Notes: generated by a model not told the origin, from the letters alone. A stretch of 64,000 nt of DNA from Oscillospiraceae bacterium (GCA_017547245.1 JAFYQD010000007.1:78508-142507); one strand, 5' to 3'; positions 15,826-26,311 are shown, counted from the stretch's first letter. A program made the numbers and translations.

Positions 15826-17796
15826 ATGAGAAGCAAACTGAATCTGTTCAGACCCATATATATCACCCTGCTGACGGTCAGCGCCATTGTTGTGGTGCTT
15901 ACCGTGTTTGCCAGCGCCAGAGTGTTTTTGGTATCGGCGGCTTTGTGGCTGATTGCATTTTTCTATATGCTTATCAAGCTGCGTATGATCAACCGCGACA
16001 TCAACAGCTATCTGGAACAGATGGGTGAGATGCTGGCCGATGTGCAAAGCGCTTCGCTGACCGAATATCCTATCCCTGTATTGGTGGCCCGCGGCAACAA
16101 AGAAATAGTCTGGTACAACAGCCATTGCAAAGAGCAGGTTCTGGACAATGTTCCCAACTGGGGTAAATACATCGATGACCTGCTGCCCAATGTTCCGCTG
16201 GATGTCTCCTGTCCCGAAGATGGCTATAATGTGCTGATCGGTGACCGCATGTATACGGTATTTGTTATTGTGGCCCGCCGCAACAACGAATCGATGTACG
16301 TACTTTATTTCATCGATGACCACGACCTGAAAGCTGTGGCCAAGGAATATTCCGAAAGCCGTCCTTCGGTGCTGTTTGTGGTAATCGATAACTACGAAGA
16401 AATGTTCCAGGGTGCCAAAGAAAACGAACGCGGCATCGTTATGGGTAAAATAGAAGAAGAGATTGAAGCCTTTGCGGTTCAAACCCATGCGCTGATGAGC
16501 AAAATCAGCCGTGATACCTACCTGTTTGTGGTGGAAGAACGCTATATACGCTCGGTTTTGGAAAAACGCTTTGAACTGCTGGATAAGGTTCGTTCCATCG
16601 AATCTCCCCTTAAGATTTCTCCCACCATGTCCATTGGCGTCGGCCGTCAGGCCGCCGGCTTTGACCAGGCCGAAAATATGGCCCGTCAGTCGCTGGATAT
16701 GGCTTTGGGCCGCGGCGGCGACCAGGCTGCTGTTAAAACCAAGGCCGGCTACGACTTTTACGGCGGCCGTTCCAAGGCCGTTGAAAAGCGCAACCGTGTG
16801 CGTACCCGTGTTATCGCCAATGCTCTTTCCAACATTGTTGAAACCAGCGAAAATGTGCTGATTATGGGTCACCGTTATGCCGACCTTGACTGCCTTGGTT
16901 CGGCGGTGGGTGTCTGCCGTGCCGTTGAGCACATGGGCAAGGATGTTCACATTGTGCTGGATACCAACACCAATCTGGCGGTCAGCCTTTACGAACATCT
17001 GGTTCAGGGCGGATATGGCGATAAGATCATCACCCCTTCGGCTGCGCTGGAACTGATTACCCGTAAAACACTGCTGATTGTAGTGGATACCCACCTGCGC
17101 AGCTATCTGGAAAGCATCGACGTTTATAATGCCTGCCAGAATGTGGCCGTTATCGACCATCACCGCAAAATGGTGGGTCACATCGACAATGCGGTGCTGT
17201 TCTATCACGAACCTTATGCATCTTCGGCCTGCGAAATGGTTTCCGAACTGCTGCAGTACCTTGAAAGCGTAACGGTAGGTTCTTTGGAAGCCGAAGCCAT
17301 GCTGGCCGGTATTGCGCTGGATACACGCAACTTTACCATGCGCACCGGTGCCCGTACCTTTGAATCGGCCGCTTTCCTGCGGCGCAAGGGTGCCGATACC
17401 GTTAAGGTCAAAAAGATGTTCAACTCCACCATCGAAGAATACCGTGGCCGCAGCGACCTGGTTTCCAACGCTCAGCTTTATGGCCGCTGTGCCATTGCAG
17501 CCACCGAAACCGTGGACGAAACACTGCATGTGGTGGCCCCTCAGGCAGCCGACGAGCTGCTGACCATCATCGGTGTGGATGCATCCTTTGTTATGTATCC
17601 CGAGGCCAACGGTGTTTCCATCTCGGCCCGTTCGCTGGGCGGTATGAATGTTCAGCTTATCATGGAAAAACTGGGCGGCGGCGGCCACCAGACCATGGCA
17701 GGCGCACAAATCAACGAAGTGGATGTGCCCGAAGCCCAGCAGCTGCTTACCACGGCCATTGATGAATATCTGGCCGAATCGGGCGAAAGCATGTAA
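15826..17796 (+). CDS. gdpP: GdpP-type cyclic-di-AMP phosphodiesterase
   Basis: Membrane-bound DHH/DHHA1 phosphodiesterase that breaks down the second messenger c-di-AMP and so affects cell wall and potassium homeostasis. 656 residues. Two N-terminal transmembrane helices (about 5-55) are followed by a PAS-like domain and a degenerate GGDEF domain. The DHH domain has RYADLDCLGSA and DHH (444-446), and the DHHA1 motif GGGGHQTMAGAQ lies near the end. Start ATG at 15826 has GGGAGAG upstream. It is followed by rplI and dnaB, the standard Firmicutes order. Confidence 0.94.
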   Translation: MRSKLNLFRPIYITLLTVSAIVVVLTVFASARVFLVSAALWLIAFFYMLIKLRMINRDINSYLEQMGEMLADVQSASLTEYPIPVLVARGNKEIVWYNSHCKEQVLDNVPNWGKYIDDLLPNVPLDVSCPEDGYNVLIGDRMYTVFVIVARRNNESMYVLYFIDDHDLKAVAKEYSESRPSVLFVVIDNYEEMFQGAKENERGIVMGKIEEEIEAFAVQTHALMSKISRDTYLFVVEERYIRSVLEKRFELLDKVRSIESPLKISPTMSIGVGRQAAGFDQAENMARQSLDMALGRGGDQAAVKTKAGYDFYGGRSKAVEKRNRVRTRVIANALSNIVETSENVLIMGHRYADLDCLGSAVGVCRAVEHMGKDVHIVLDTNTNLAVSLYEHLVQGGYGDKIITPSAALELITRKTLLIVVDTHLRSYLESIDVYNACQNVAVIDHHRKMVGHIDNAVLFYHEPYASSACEMVSELLQYLESVTVGSLEAEAMLAGIALDTRNFTMRTGARTFESAAFLRRKGADTVKVKKMFNSTIEEYRGRSDLVSNAQLYGRCAIAATETVDETLHVVAPQAADELLTIIGVDASFVMYPEANGVSISARSLGGMNVQLIMEKLGGGGHQTMAGAQINEVDVPEAQQLLTTAIDEYLAESGESM

Positions 17797-17862
17797 TTTT
17801 CAACACGGCCTATGGCCGCAAAATCAACAATATAGCGAATATCCCATCAGGAGGTAAATGAT

Positions 17863-18306
17863 ATGCAGGTTATTCTGACTCAGGACGTAAAGGGTACCGG
17901 TAAAAAGGGCCAGCTGTGCAAGGTGGCCGACGGTTATGCCCGCAACTTTTTGCTGAAAAAAGGTCTGGCAGTAGAGGCCACCTCTTCCGCCATGAATGAA
18001 ATGAAGGCCAAGCAGGCTTCCAAGGAGCATCATGCCGCCGTGGAACGTCAGGCTGCCCAGGATACCGCCGACCAGCTGAACGAAAAGACCATCAAGATCA
18101 TGGCCAAGGCCGGCGCAGGCGGAAAGCTGTTCGGTTCGGTTACCGCCAAGGAAATCAGCGAAACCATCAAGAAGGATCTGAAGATTGAAGTAGACAAGCG
18201 CAAGGTCAGCGTGGCTGACATCAAGGCCTTCGGCACCTATGAAGCTGAAGTAAAGCTGCACCCCGGCATCAGCGCCAAGGTGTATGTAGTGGTGGGCGAG
18301 GAATAA
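17863..18306 (+). CDS. rplI: 50S ribosomal protein L9
   Basis: Large-subunit protein, 147 residues, normal length. The N-terminal domain starts [18 protein letters not shown] and contains [16 protein letters not shown], the L9 signature. A long connecting helix and the C-terminal RNA-binding domain ([12 protein letters not shown]) follow. RBS AGGAGG seven bases upstream. Lies between gdpP and dnaB. Confidence 0.98.
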   Translation: MQVILTQDVKGTGKKGQLCKVADGYARNFLLKKGLAVEATSSAMNEMKAKQASKEHHAAVERQAAQDTADQLNEKTIKIMAKAGAGGKLFGSVTAKEISETIKKDLKIEVDKRKVSVADIKAFGTYEAEVKLHPGISAKVYVVVGEE

Positions 18307-18348
18307 TTGCCCCGTTTTGATCCAAATCTGTGATGGCGAGGTGCCGTT

Positions 18349-19713
18349 ATGGCAGAACGAAATAATCTGAATTACGAAGAGATGTATGAGCGGCAGCTGC
18401 CCTACTCGCTGGAGGCGGAGCAGTCTGTTCTTGGCGCCCTTATCATCAAGCCCGACTGCATTTCGGATGTGCTGGAACTGGTGAATGCCGACAGCTTTTA
18501 CCGCCGCCAGCACCGTGAACTGTTCAGCGTCATTCTGCGCCTGTTCAGTTCGGCCCGCCCCATCGACCCTGTAGTGGTGCTGGACGAATGCCTGAAGGAA
18601 AGTATCTTTGAGAACGAAGGGGAGGCCAAGGTTTATCTTTCCCAGCTGGCACAGGTGGTGCCCACCACCGCCAATGTGGTAAGCTATGCCCGCATCGTTC
18701 AGGAAAAATACTATCTGCGCCGTCTGATTGAAACCGGTCGTGAAATGACCGAAAATGCTTTGGATGGTCAGGCCGATGCCCGTGTTCTGCTGGATTCGGC
18801 CGAGCAGAAAATCTATGATATCCGCCAGGGCCGTGATTCCAGCGGTCTGGTGCCCATTGAAACGGTGCTTTACTCCACCTATGACCATCTGCAGAAGCTC
18901 AGCGGTGAAGATGCCAAGGAACATCTGGGCATTCCCACCGGCTTTGCAACTCTGGACAAGGTGTTGGTTGGCCTGAATAAGTCCGACCTGATTTTGCTGG
19001 CGGCACGTCCCGCCATGGGCAAAACTGCCTTTGCGCTGAACATTGCCAGCAATGTGGCCATCCAGTCCAAAAAGGCTGTGGCCATGTTCTCACTGGAAAT
19101 GAGTTCCGAACAGCTGGTCAGCCGTATTCTTTCGGCGGTTACCCCCATTCCCGGTATGCAGCTGCGCAACGGTCGTCTTTCTCCCCGTGACTGGGGCAAA
19201 CTGGCCGAAAGCATGGAACTGCTTTCCAAAACCAAAATGTACATCGATGATACCCCCGGTATCACCGTAGCTGAAATGAAGGGCAAGCTCCGCCGTGTAA
19301 AGGACCTTGGTCTGGTGGTCATCGACTATCTGCAGCTGATTACCTCGGGCCGGCGCAGCGACAACCGTGTAAACGAAGTTTCTGAAATTACCCGAAGCCT
19401 CAAAAACCTGGCCAAGGAACTGAATGTTCCTGTGCTTTGCCTTTCCCAGCTGACCCGTGGCCCCGACAGCCGTACCGACCATCGCCCCATGCTGGCCGAC
19501 CTGCGTGAATCGGGCTCTATCGAACAGGATGCCGACATCGTGTTGTTCCTGTTCCGTGAGGGTTATTATAACAAAGCTCTGGAAGATACCAGTGTGGCCG
19601 AATGCATCGTGGCCAAAAACCGCCATGGTGAGGTTCGTTCGGTCGACCTGCACTGGGATGATAAATATACCCGCTTTTCCAGCGTAGACAGGCTGCGTGA
19701 CGATGAAGGATAA
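18349..19713 (+). CDS. dnaB: Replicative DNA helicase DnaB
   Basis: Hexameric 5'-3' helicase of the replication fork, 454 residues. The N-terminal domain (about 15-120, LPYSLEAEQSVLGALI) contacts primase. The RecA-like ATPase domain has Walker A ARPAMGKT (219-226), VVIDYLQLI as Walker B, and the sensor region SGSIEQDADIVLFLFR. No intein is present. The last 11 bases overlap tilS. DnaG, its partner, is encoded at 61.4 kb. Confidence 0.97.
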   Translation: MAERNNLNYEEMYERQLPYSLEAEQSVLGALIIKPDCISDVLELVNADSFYRRQHRELFSVILRLFSSARPIDPVVVLDECLKESIFENEGEAKVYLSQLAQVVPTTANVVSYARIVQEKYYLRRLIETGREMTENALDGQADARVLLDSAEQKIYDIRQGRDSSGLVPIETVLYSTYDHLQKLSGEDAKEHLGIPTGFATLDKVLVGLNKSDLILLAARPAMGKTAFALNIASNVAIQSKKAVAMFSLEMSSEQLVSRILSAVTPIPGMQLRNGRLSPRDWGKLAESMELLSKTKMYIDDTPGITVAEMKGKLRRVKDLGLVVIDYLQLITSGRRSDNRVNEVSEITRSLKNLAKELNVPVLCLSQLTRGPDSRTDHRPMLADLRESGSIEQDADIVLFLFREGYYNKALEDTSVAECIVAKNRHGEVRSVDLHWDDKYTRFSSVDRLRDDEG

Positions 19714-21091
19714 GGTATTAAAGACCATTCAGGAATTTAATATGCTCAATCGGGGTGACTTTGTGGCCGTTGGTGTTTCCGGCGGTGCCGATTCAGTCGC
19801 CCTGCTTTCATTGTTGTGTTCGCTACGTCATCAATTGGGGCTGACCCTTGTGGCCTGCCACATCAACCACAATCTGCGTGGAGAAGAAAGCATGAGGGAC
19901 GAAACCTTTGTGCGAACACTCTGTGAAAAGCTGGAAGTGGAATGCCTTGTCTGTTCGGTCGATGTTGCCCATATGGCTGAAACCCAGGGCCGCTCGGTAG
20001 AAGAATCCGCACGGCAGGTGCGCTACTGCTTTTTTGCCCAAACAGCAGGGGAAAAGGGGAAAATTGCCACCGCCCACACCGCTGCGGATAATACCGAAAC
20101 GGTGCTGCTGAACTTGGCACGGGGCAGCGGATTGCGCGGTCTGTGCGGCATTCCCCCTGTGCGTGATAACATCATTCGTCCGCTGTGGGGCTGCACCCGG
20201 GAACAAACCGAAGCGTGGTGCCGCCAAAACGGCCTTGATTGGGTAGAAGATTCCTCCAATGCCGCCGATGACTATACACGCAACCGTCTGCGTCATCATG
20301 TGGTGCCGGTTCTGCGTGGGCAGAACAACAGTCTGGACCACACCGTTGCCGAAACTTCGGCCCGTCTGCGGCGTGATGCCGATTATCTTGACCGTCTGGC
20401 TCAGGAGGCGGAAGAAAAGCTTGTAACCGAAAACGGCCGCATGGACCGCAAAGGACTGCTTGGTCTGCCGGCTCCGCTGCGTGACCGCATTCTGCTTAAG
20501 ATGATTGGGGAATACACCCAGCCCTCTGCCAGAATGCTGGAGCTGTGCCTCCGGCTGGCCGAACAGGGCAGCGGAAGCATTCAACTGGCCGAACAGGGCT
20601 TTTTTGCGGCAGATGAACACCATGTGTGGACCGAACTGCATACAAAGCCACAAGGCTTGGAACAGCAAGCCGAGATCCCTTTGATGAAAATCGGCGAAAG
20701 GCGTCAGATACAGTTGGGGAACCGCACCGTTGAACTGCAGCTGACCCAAAATCAGCTAAGTTCCGAAAATGTTTACAATTTCTCCTTAAAAAACCAGCTG
20801 TGTTATGATACAATACAAGATACGCTTGTGCTGCGCAGTCGCCGCACCGGCGATCGCATCCGCTTACCCTACCGCAATGTCAGCAAAACGCTGAAAAAAC
20901 TATTTTGTGAAGAAAAAATACCGCTCCATCGGCGTGATACACTTCTGGTGTTGACCGACGGCGGAGAAAAGGTCCTTTGGGCAGAAGAAATTGGCTTTTC
21001 GGCCGATTTCCAGCCCGGACCGGAAAGCAAAACCATTCTGAAACTGACAATAGTAAACGGGGATGACCCCGAGGAGGATAAACAGCTATGA
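19703..21091 (+). CDS. tilS: tRNA(Ile)-lysidine synthase
   Basis: Converts C34 of the CAU-anticodon isoleucine tRNA to lysidine using ATP and lysine, so that it reads AUA codons. 462 residues. The PP-loop motif SGGADS is near residue 28, followed by the NTase domain with HINHNLRGEES and VEDSSNAADDYTRNRLRH, and the C-terminal TilS domains (TGDRIRL). ATG at 19703 overlaps the dnaB end; GTG at 19697 is possible. The stop overlaps the hpt start (ATGA), indicating translational coupling. Confidence 0.95.
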   Translation: MKDKVLKTIQEFNMLNRGDFVAVGVSGGADSVALLSLLCSLRHQLGLTLVACHINHNLRGEESMRDETFVRTLCEKLEVECLVCSVDVAHMAETQGRSVEESARQVRYCFFAQTAGEKGKIATAHTAADNTETVLLNLARGSGLRGLCGIPPVRDNIIRPLWGCTREQTEAWCRQNGLDWVEDSSNAADDYTRNRLRHHVVPVLRGQNNSLDHTVAETSARLRRDADYLDRLAQEAEEKLVTENGRMDRKGLLGLPAPLRDRILLKMIGEYTQPSARMLELCLRLAEQGSGSIQLAEQGFFAADEHHVWTELHTKPQGLEQQAEIPLMKIGERRQIQLGNRTVELQLTQNQLSSENVYNFSLKNQLCYDTIQDTLVLRSRRTGDRIRLPYRNVSKTLKKLFCEEKIPLHRRDTLLVLTDGGEKVLWAEEIGFSADFQPGPESKTILKLTIVNGDDPEEDKQL

Positions 21092-21630
21092 TGCAGGACA
21101 TTAAAGAAGTATGGATCAACGAAGAAGAATTGCAGCAGAAGGTCAAAGAACTGGGCGCAAAGATCAGCGAAGATTACAAGGATAAAAATCTTCTGATGGT
21201 CAGCGTGCTGAAGGGTTCGATTGTATTTATGGCCGATCTGATGCGTGCCATCACCGTTCCGGCTGCCATCGATTTCATGGCTGTTTCCAGCTATGGTGCC
21301 GGCACCAAAAGTTCGGGTGTTGTCCGTATTCTTAAGGACTTGGATACCATTGTGGAAGGCTATGACCTGCTGCTGGTAGAAGACATTCTTGACAGCGGCA
21401 ACACTCTGTCCTACCTGCGCGAGCTGCTTAGCGACCGCCATCCCAAGAGCATCCGCATTGCCACCCTGCTGGATAAACCCAGCCGCCGTGTGGCTGACAT
21501 CAAGGCCGACTATGTTGGTTTTGAAATTCGTGACGAATTTGTAGTAGGCTATGGCCTTGACTACAACGAAGTATACCGCAACCTGCCTTTCATTGGCATT
21601 CTGAAGCCCAGCGTATACGGCGGAGAATAA
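21088..21630 (+). CDS. hpt: Hypoxanthine phosphoribosyltransferase
   Basis: Purine salvage: joins hypoxanthine or guanine to PRPP. 180 residues. The PRPP-binding motif is VEDILDSGNTL, and the flexible loop region FMAVSSYGAGTKSSG is present. It overlaps tilS by four bases and precedes ftsH, the tilS-hpt-ftsH arrangement conserved in Firmicutes. Confidence 0.97.
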   Translation: MMQDIKEVWINEEELQQKVKELGAKISEDYKDKNLLMVSVLKGSIVFMADLMRAITVPAAIDFMAVSSYGAGTKSSGVVRILKDLDTIVEGYDLLLVEDILDSGNTLSYLRELLSDRHPKSIRIATLLDKPSRRVADIKADYVGFEIRDEFVVGYGLDYNEVYRNLPFIGILKPSVYGGE

Positions 21631-21673
21631 TTCTTTGTACAGGGCTTATTATTACTGAAGGAAGTGAACTGTA

Positions 21674-23623
21674 TTGGGTCGTAAAAGATCTAAAGGAATA
21701 CTCATCTATTTCTGCATCTTTGTGGTGCTGCTGTCTGTGGCATCGGTTCTGTTTGCCGGTGCAGGCTCTTCGGATGATACTCCTGACTACAATACCGTCA
21801 TCGGCTATTTCTACGATGATCAGGTAACCAAGTATTCGTTGGATTTTGGCACCGGGGAACTGGTGCTTCACCTCAAAGATCGTGAAGACACCTTGACCTA
21901 CAAGGTGCCCAACCTTTCGGTGTTTATCAGCGATACCCATGAATATGTAAAGGAAAAGAACCTGGAAGCTCCCGGCACTGTGGTGCAGGATTACATTCCC
22001 CCTGCAGAACAGCCCTGGTGGATGACCTATCTGCCCTCGCTGCTGCTGTTGGTGGTTATGATTGTTTTCTGGGTTTTGATGATGCGCCAGACCCGCGGCG
22101 GCGGTGGCATGATGGGCTTTTCCAAGGCCAAAACCCGTGGCCCCGAACATGGCGTAAAGGTCACCTTTGCCGATGTTGCAGGCGCCGATGAAGAAAAGGA
22201 AGAACTGGTGGAAGTGGTAGATTTTCTCCGCAACCCCAATAAGTTCAACACTCTGGGCGCCCGCATTCCCAAGGGTGTTTTGCTGATGGGCCCTCCCGGT
22301 ACCGGCAAAACCCTGTTGGCAAAGGCTGTCGCAGGCGAAGCCGGCGTGCCTTTCTTCTCCATTTCGGGTTCCGATTTTGTAGAAATGTTTGTTGGTGTGG
22401 GTGCCAGCCGTGTGCGTGACCTGTTCGATCAGGCCAAAAAGTCTGCCCCCAGCATTGTTTTCATCGACGAAATTGACGCCGTTGGCCGTCACCGCGGTGC
22501 CGGTTTGGGCGGCGGTCATGATGAACGTGAACAGACCCTGAACCAGCTGCTGGTTGAGATGGACGGCTTTGCCGCCAACGAAGGTGTCATTGTTATGGCT
22601 GCCACCAACCGTAAGGATATCCTTGACCCTGCACTGCTGCGTCCCGGTCGTTTTGACCGTCAGATCGTGGTCAACTATCCCGACATCAAGGGTCGTGAAG
22701 AAATTCTGAAGGTTCATGCCCGCAACAAGCCCATCGGCCCCGACGTTGACCTCAAGGTGATTGCCCGTTCCACCGGCGGCTTTACCGGTGCCGACCTGGA
22801 AAACCTGCTGAACGAAGCAGCTCTGCTGGCTGGCCGCAAGGGCTATAAGGCCATCACCATGGCTGAAATTGAAGAAGCCACCATCAAGGTTATGGTCGGC
22901 CCCGAAAAGAAGAGCCATGCCGTTAACGAAAAGAACCGCAAGCTGACCGCCTATCACGAAGCCGGTCATGCTGTGGCCACCTATTATTGTCCCACCCAGG
23001 ATAAGGTGCATCAGATTTCCATCATTCCCCGCGGCTGGGCCGGCGGCTACACCCTCTCTTTGCCCGAGGATGAGCGCACCTACCGCACCAAGGGCGAAAT
23101 GCAGGAAGACATCGTTGTTCTGCTGGGCGGCCGTGTGGCCGAATCTCTCACTCTGGACGACATCTCTACCGGTGCTTCCAACGATATCCAGCGTGCCAGC
23201 GAAACCGCGCGCAAGATGGTAACCCGTTTCGGCTTCAGCGAAAAGCTTGGGCCCATCGTTTACGGTTCCGATCAGGAAGAAGTATTCCTGGGCATGGAAA
23301 TGGGTCACAGCCGCAACTATTCCGAAGATGTTGCAGCCCAGATTGACCGGGAAGTTCGCAGCATCATCGAAGCCGGCTACGACAAGTGCCGCTCCATCCT
23401 GGAAGAGCACATGGATCAGATGGAAATGGTTGCCCAGTACCTGCTGGAACATGAAAAAATGGACGGCGAAACCTTTGACAAGATGATGAAGGGCGAGGCT
23501 GTAGAGGCTCCCAAGCCTGTAGAACCTCTGGCTGCCCATGTTGTCGAACAACCCGTCGAAGAAGCTGCCTCTGCCGAAGAAATTCCTGCACAGGATACCC
23601 TTCCCGAAGAGCCTCAGCTTTAA
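21674..23623 (+). CDS. ftsH: ATP-dependent zinc metalloprotease FtsH
   Basis: Membrane-anchored AAA+ protease for quality control of membrane and some cytosolic proteins. 649 residues; TTG start at 21674. Two transmembrane helices flank a small external domain (about 12-125). The AAA module has Walker A GPPGTGKT (206-213), Walker B IVFIDEID and the SRH region [18 protein letters not shown]. The M41 zinc site is HEAGH (His428). The acidic C-terminal tail is low-complexity. A strong terminator follows, ending the gdpP-to-ftsH cluster. Confidence 0.97.
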   Translation: MGRKRSKGILIYFCIFVVLLSVASVLFAGAGSSDDTPDYNTVIGYFYDDQVTKYSLDFGTGELVLHLKDREDTLTYKVPNLSVFISDTHEYVKEKNLEAPGTVVQDYIPPAEQPWWMTYLPSLLLLVVMIVFWVLMMRQTRGGGGMMGFSKAKTRGPEHGVKVTFADVAGADEEKEELVEVVDFLRNPNKFNTLGARIPKGVLLMGPPGTGKTLLAKAVAGEAGVPFFSISGSDFVEMFVGVGASRVRDLFDQAKKSAPSIVFIDEIDAVGRHRGAGLGGGHDEREQTLNQLLVEMDGFAANEGVIVMAATNRKDILDPALLRPGRFDRQIVVNYPDIKGREEILKVHARNKPIGPDVDLKVIARSTGGFTGADLENLLNEAALLAGRKGYKAITMAEIEEATIKVMVGPEKKSHAVNEKNRKLTAYHEAGHAVATYYCPTQDKVHQISIIPRGWAGGYTLSLPEDERTYRTKGEMQEDIVVLLGGRVAESLTLDDISTGASNDIQRASETARKMVTRFGFSEKLGPIVYGSDQEEVFLGMEMGHSRNYSEDVAAQIDREVRSIIEAGYDKCRSILEEHMDQMEMVAQYLLEHEKMDGETFDKMMKGEAVEAPKPVEPLAAHVVEQPVEEAASAEEIPAQDTLPEEPQL

Positions 23624-23636
23624 AACACAGCGTATT

Positions 23637-23675
23637 AATCCACCGCTTTCCGCCCGGAAAGCGGTGGATTTTTCA
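23637..23675 (+). terminator. Terminator after ftsH
   Basis: AATCCACCGCTTTCC/GGAAAGCGGTGGATT with loop GCCC and a following T run. Confidence 0.92.
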
Positions 23676-23770
23676 TTCATCTTTTTGAGGGGAGAAAAAG
23701 CCCGTTTTTGGTCGGAAAAACAGGCGTTTTGCAGGCAAAAAAATCTTTTGAAAATACTTGCAAAAATCCC

Positions 23771-23799
23771 TTGACACCCGTGATTCCATTTAGTATAAT
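23771..23799 (+). promoter_or_regulatory. Consensus promoter of the ylxM-ffh-rpsP operon
   Basis: TTGACA (23771-23776), a 17-base spacer and TATAAT (23794-23799): a perfect sigma-A consensus, as expected for a highly expressed translation operon. Confidence 0.9.
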
Positions 23800-23859
23800 A
23801 CGTAAGGATCAAATGTAAAGTAATTTGCTTTACACAAAATACAGAGAAGGGGCGAGCTT

Positions 23860-24219
23860 ATGGCCAAAGATCTTGGTATTTCGGTGCTTCTGGACTTCTA
23901 TGGCGATATGCTTACCGAAAAACAGAAGGACGTTGTGGAACTTTATTACAACGAAGACCTTTCCCTTGCAGAAATTGCCGAACACAGCGGCATTACCCGT
24001 CAGGGTGTACGCGATTCCATCAAGCGTGCTGAGGCTCAGCTGAAGGAATACGAAGAGCGCCTTGGCCTGGCACAGCGCTTTAATGCCATGGGAGAAGGGC
24101 TGGAAGAAATCCAGCGTCTGGCCCGCGAGGCTGCACGCAGCAACCAGCGCCGCGACCTTGATATTGAACGCTGCCTGAATCAAATTGGAACCATCGCCGC
24201 CCGTTTGGGCGATATGTAA
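23860..24219 (+). CDS. ylxM: YlxM family SRP-associated DNA-binding protein
   Basis: 119 residues. A sigma-70 region-4-like helix-turn-helix (LTEKQKDVVELYYNEDLSLAEIAEHSGITRQGVRDSIKRAE, about 19-59) is followed by a helical tail. YlxM is encoded just before ffh in most Firmicutes and is linked to the signal recognition particle. The first gene after a consensus promoter; RBS is a GAAGGGG-like sequence. Whether it binds DNA or RNA is unresolved. Confidence 0.9.
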   Translation: MAKDLGISVLLDFYGDMLTEKQKDVVELYYNEDLSLAEIAEHSGITRQGVRDSIKRAEAQLKEYEERLGLAQRFNAMGEGLEEIQRLAREAARSNQRRDLDIERCLNQIGTIAARLGDM

Positions 24220-24258
24220 ACTCCACCTCACTTTTTTCATCGTAAGGAGAATGCAAGC

Positions 24259-25611
24259 GTGGCTTTTGAAGGACTTTCTGAAAAGCTTTCCGGTGTTTTC
24301 AAAAAACTGAAAGGCCGTGGCAAGCTTAACGAGGCTGATGTAAAGGCTGCCATGCGTGAAGTTCGCATGGCTTTGCTGGAAGCCGACGTAAACTACAAGG
24401 TGGCCAAAGACTTTGTGGCTGCAGTAACCGAAAAGGCCGTGGGCGCCGAGGTTCTGGAAAGCCTCACTCCTGCCCAGCAGGTCATCAAAATCGTCAACGA
24501 ACAGCTCACCGAGCTGATGGGCGGGGTCAATTCCCGCATCAACTTTTCGTCCAAAATCCCCACCATCATCATGATGTGCGGTCTGCAGGGCTCGGGTAAA
24601 ACCACCCACTCCGGCAAGCTGGCACACTTCTTCAAAAAGCAGGGCAAACGTCCTCTGCTGGTTGCCTGCGACGTTTATCGTCCCGCAGCCATCGACCAGT
24701 TGAAGGTGGTAGGCGAAAAGGTCGGTGTTCCTGTTTTTGAAATGGGCCAGATCGACCCTCTTACCATTGCCAAAAAGGCACTGGCACACGCCCGTGACCA
24801 CGGCAACGACTTCATGATCATCGACACCGCCGGCCGCCTGCATGTGGACGAGGTGCTGATGGACGAGCTGAAGGGCCTGAAGGCTGAAATCAAGCCTCAC
24901 GAAATTCTGCTGGTCATCGACTCCATGACCGGTCAGGACGCCGTAAACGTGGCCAGCAGCTTTAACGAAGCTTTGGGCATCGATGGTGTTATTCTTACCA
25001 AGCTGGATGGCGACACCCGTGGCGGCGCAGCCCTTTCGGTGCGTGCCGTAACCGGAAAACCCATCAAGTTTGCCGGTATGGGCGAAAAGATCGAAGATCT
25101 GGAGCCCTTCCATCCCGACCGCATGGCCTCCCGTATTTTGGGCATGGGCGACGTTCTCACACTGATTGACAAGGTCCAGAGCGAAATCGACGAAAAAGAT
25201 GCCCTGAAGATGGCCGAAAAAATGAAGAACAGCAAGATGGACTTCAACGATCTGAAGGAACAGATCCAGCAGATGCGTAAAATGGGTTCGCTTTCTTCTG
25301 TTCTTAACATGCTGCCCGGCGCTGCCGGAAAGATCGGTGATGCCGAAGCCGAAGAAGGCGAAAAGGCACTGAAGGTCACCATGGCCATCATCGACAGCAT
25401 GACCCCTGCCGAGCGCGAAAAGCCCTCGCTGATTACCCCAAGTCGCAAGCGCCGCATTGCTGCCGGCAGCGGCACAAAGGTAGAGGACGTCAACCGTCAG
25501 CTGCGTCAGCTGGAGCAGATGCAGAAGATGATGAAGCAGATGGGCAAGATGAATAAAAAAGGCCGCCGCATGAACTTCGGCGGTATGGGCGGCATGGGCC
25601 TGCCCTTCTAA
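24259..25611 (+). CDS. ffh: Signal recognition particle protein Ffh
   Basis: GTPase that binds signal sequences and SRP RNA for co-translational membrane targeting. 450 residues; GTG start at 24259 with AAGGAGA upstream. It has an N domain, then a G domain with GLQGSGKTT (108-116), DVYRPAAIDQLK, DTAGR and TKLDGDTRGG. The Met-rich M domain (about 300-450) ends in GMGGMGLPF. P-loop position Thr-His-Ser instead of the more usual Thr-Thr-xxx is a minor variant. No SRP RNA gene was recognised in the window. Confidence 0.97.
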   Translation: MAFEGLSEKLSGVFKKLKGRGKLNEADVKAAMREVRMALLEADVNYKVAKDFVAAVTEKAVGAEVLESLTPAQQVIKIVNEQLTELMGGVNSRINFSSKIPTIIMMCGLQGSGKTTHSGKLAHFFKKQGKRPLLVACDVYRPAAIDQLKVVGEKVGVPVFEMGQIDPLTIAKKALAHARDHGNDFMIIDTAGRLHVDEVLMDELKGLKAEIKPHEILLVIDSMTGQDAVNVASSFNEALGIDGVILTKLDGDTRGGAALSVRAVTGKPIKFAGMGEKIEDLEPFHPDRMASRILGMGDVLTLIDKVQSEIDEKDALKMAEKMKNSKMDFNDLKEQIQQMRKMGSLSSVLNMLPGAAGKIGDAEAEEGEKALKVTMAIIDSMTPAEREKPSLITPSRKRRIAAGSGTKVEDVNRQLRQLEQMQKMMKQMGKMNKKGRRMNFGGMGGMGLPF

Positions 25612-25690
25612 ATTCAGGTATTCACCGGCCAACGGCCGTGGAATAAATAATATGTTTTTAATTTTAGATTCACTTTAAGGAGGTGACAAC

Positions 25691-25933
25691 ATGGCCGTTA
25701 AGATCAGACTTCGCCGCATGGGCGCCAAGAAGGCTCCTTTCTACCGCATCGTCGTTGCCGATTCCCGCTATCCCCGCGATGGTCGTTTCATCGAGGAAGT
25801 AGGTACCTACGATCCCACTAAGGAACCCTCCGCAATCAGCGTTGATACCGAAAAGGTAAAGAAGTGGCTCTCCACCGGTGCTCAGCCTACCGACACCGTA
25901 AAGACCATTCTGAAGAAGGAAGGCATCCTCTAA
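25691..25933 (+). CDS. rpsP: 30S ribosomal protein S16
   Basis: 80 residues, full length; starts [20 protein letters not shown], the S16 signature. RBS AAGGAGGTGA is strong. A perfect hairpin follows at 25951-25979 before khpA. Part of the conserved ffh-rpsP-khpA-rimM-trmD operon. Confidence 0.98.
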   Translation: MAVKIRLRRMGAKKAPFYRIVVADSRYPRDGRFIEEVGTYDPTKEPSAISVDTEKVKKWLSTGAQPTDTVKTILKKEGIL

Positions 25934-25950
25934 GGTTGTATCTTTCACGT

Positions 25951-25979
25951 GAGGAACGCCGGCAGCCCCGGCGTTCCTC
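25951..25979 (+). other. Intercistronic hairpin between rpsP and khpA
   Basis: Perfect 12-bp stem GAGGAACGCCGG/CCGGCGTTCCTC with a five-base loop and no T run. More likely an mRNA stabiliser or processing site that sets S16 level than a terminator. Confidence 0.6.
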
Positions 25980-26038
25980 CGCAACTGCGAAATGAACGGA
26001 AGCTGTGCTTGGCGCAGCGGAATTGGAGATAAATACAA

Positions 26039-26275
26039 ATGGAAGAACTGATTGTAGCCATTGCACGTGGCCTTGTGGATGACAAGGACGCCGTTGCCGT
26101 GACCCGTGACGAAGAAGTTATGGAAGATGGCACCGTGGTTTACCATCTGCACGTTGCCCAGGAAGATATGGGCCGTGTTATCGGCAAGCAGGGCCGCATT
26201 GCCAAGGCAATCCGCACTGTGGTACGCGCTGCTGCCAACAAGTCCGGCACCAAGATTGCCGTTGAAATTGACTAA
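26039..26275 (+). CDS. khpA: KH-domain RNA-binding protein KhpA
   Basis: 78 residues, a single KH domain with the GxxG-type loop VIGKQGRIAKAIRTVV. KhpA pairs with KhpB (Jag/EloR) and affects cell elongation and RNA regulation in Firmicutes. The position between rpsP and rimM is conserved. RBS GGAG before the ATG. Confidence 0.95.
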   Translation: MEELIVAIARGLVDDKDAVAVTRDEEVMEDGTVVYHLHVAQEDMGRVIGKQGRIAKAIRTVVRAAANKSGTKIAVEID

Positions 26276-26286
26276 GCAAACCCAGG

Positions 26287-26311
26287 GGGAGAGGGCAGTG
26301 CGCCCGCTCCC
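26287..26311 (+). other. Intercistronic hairpin between khpA and rimM
   Basis: GGGAGAGGGC/GCCCGCTCCC with one mismatch, followed by a short CTTTCTT. A weak terminator or an mRNA-stability element within the operon. Confidence 0.45.
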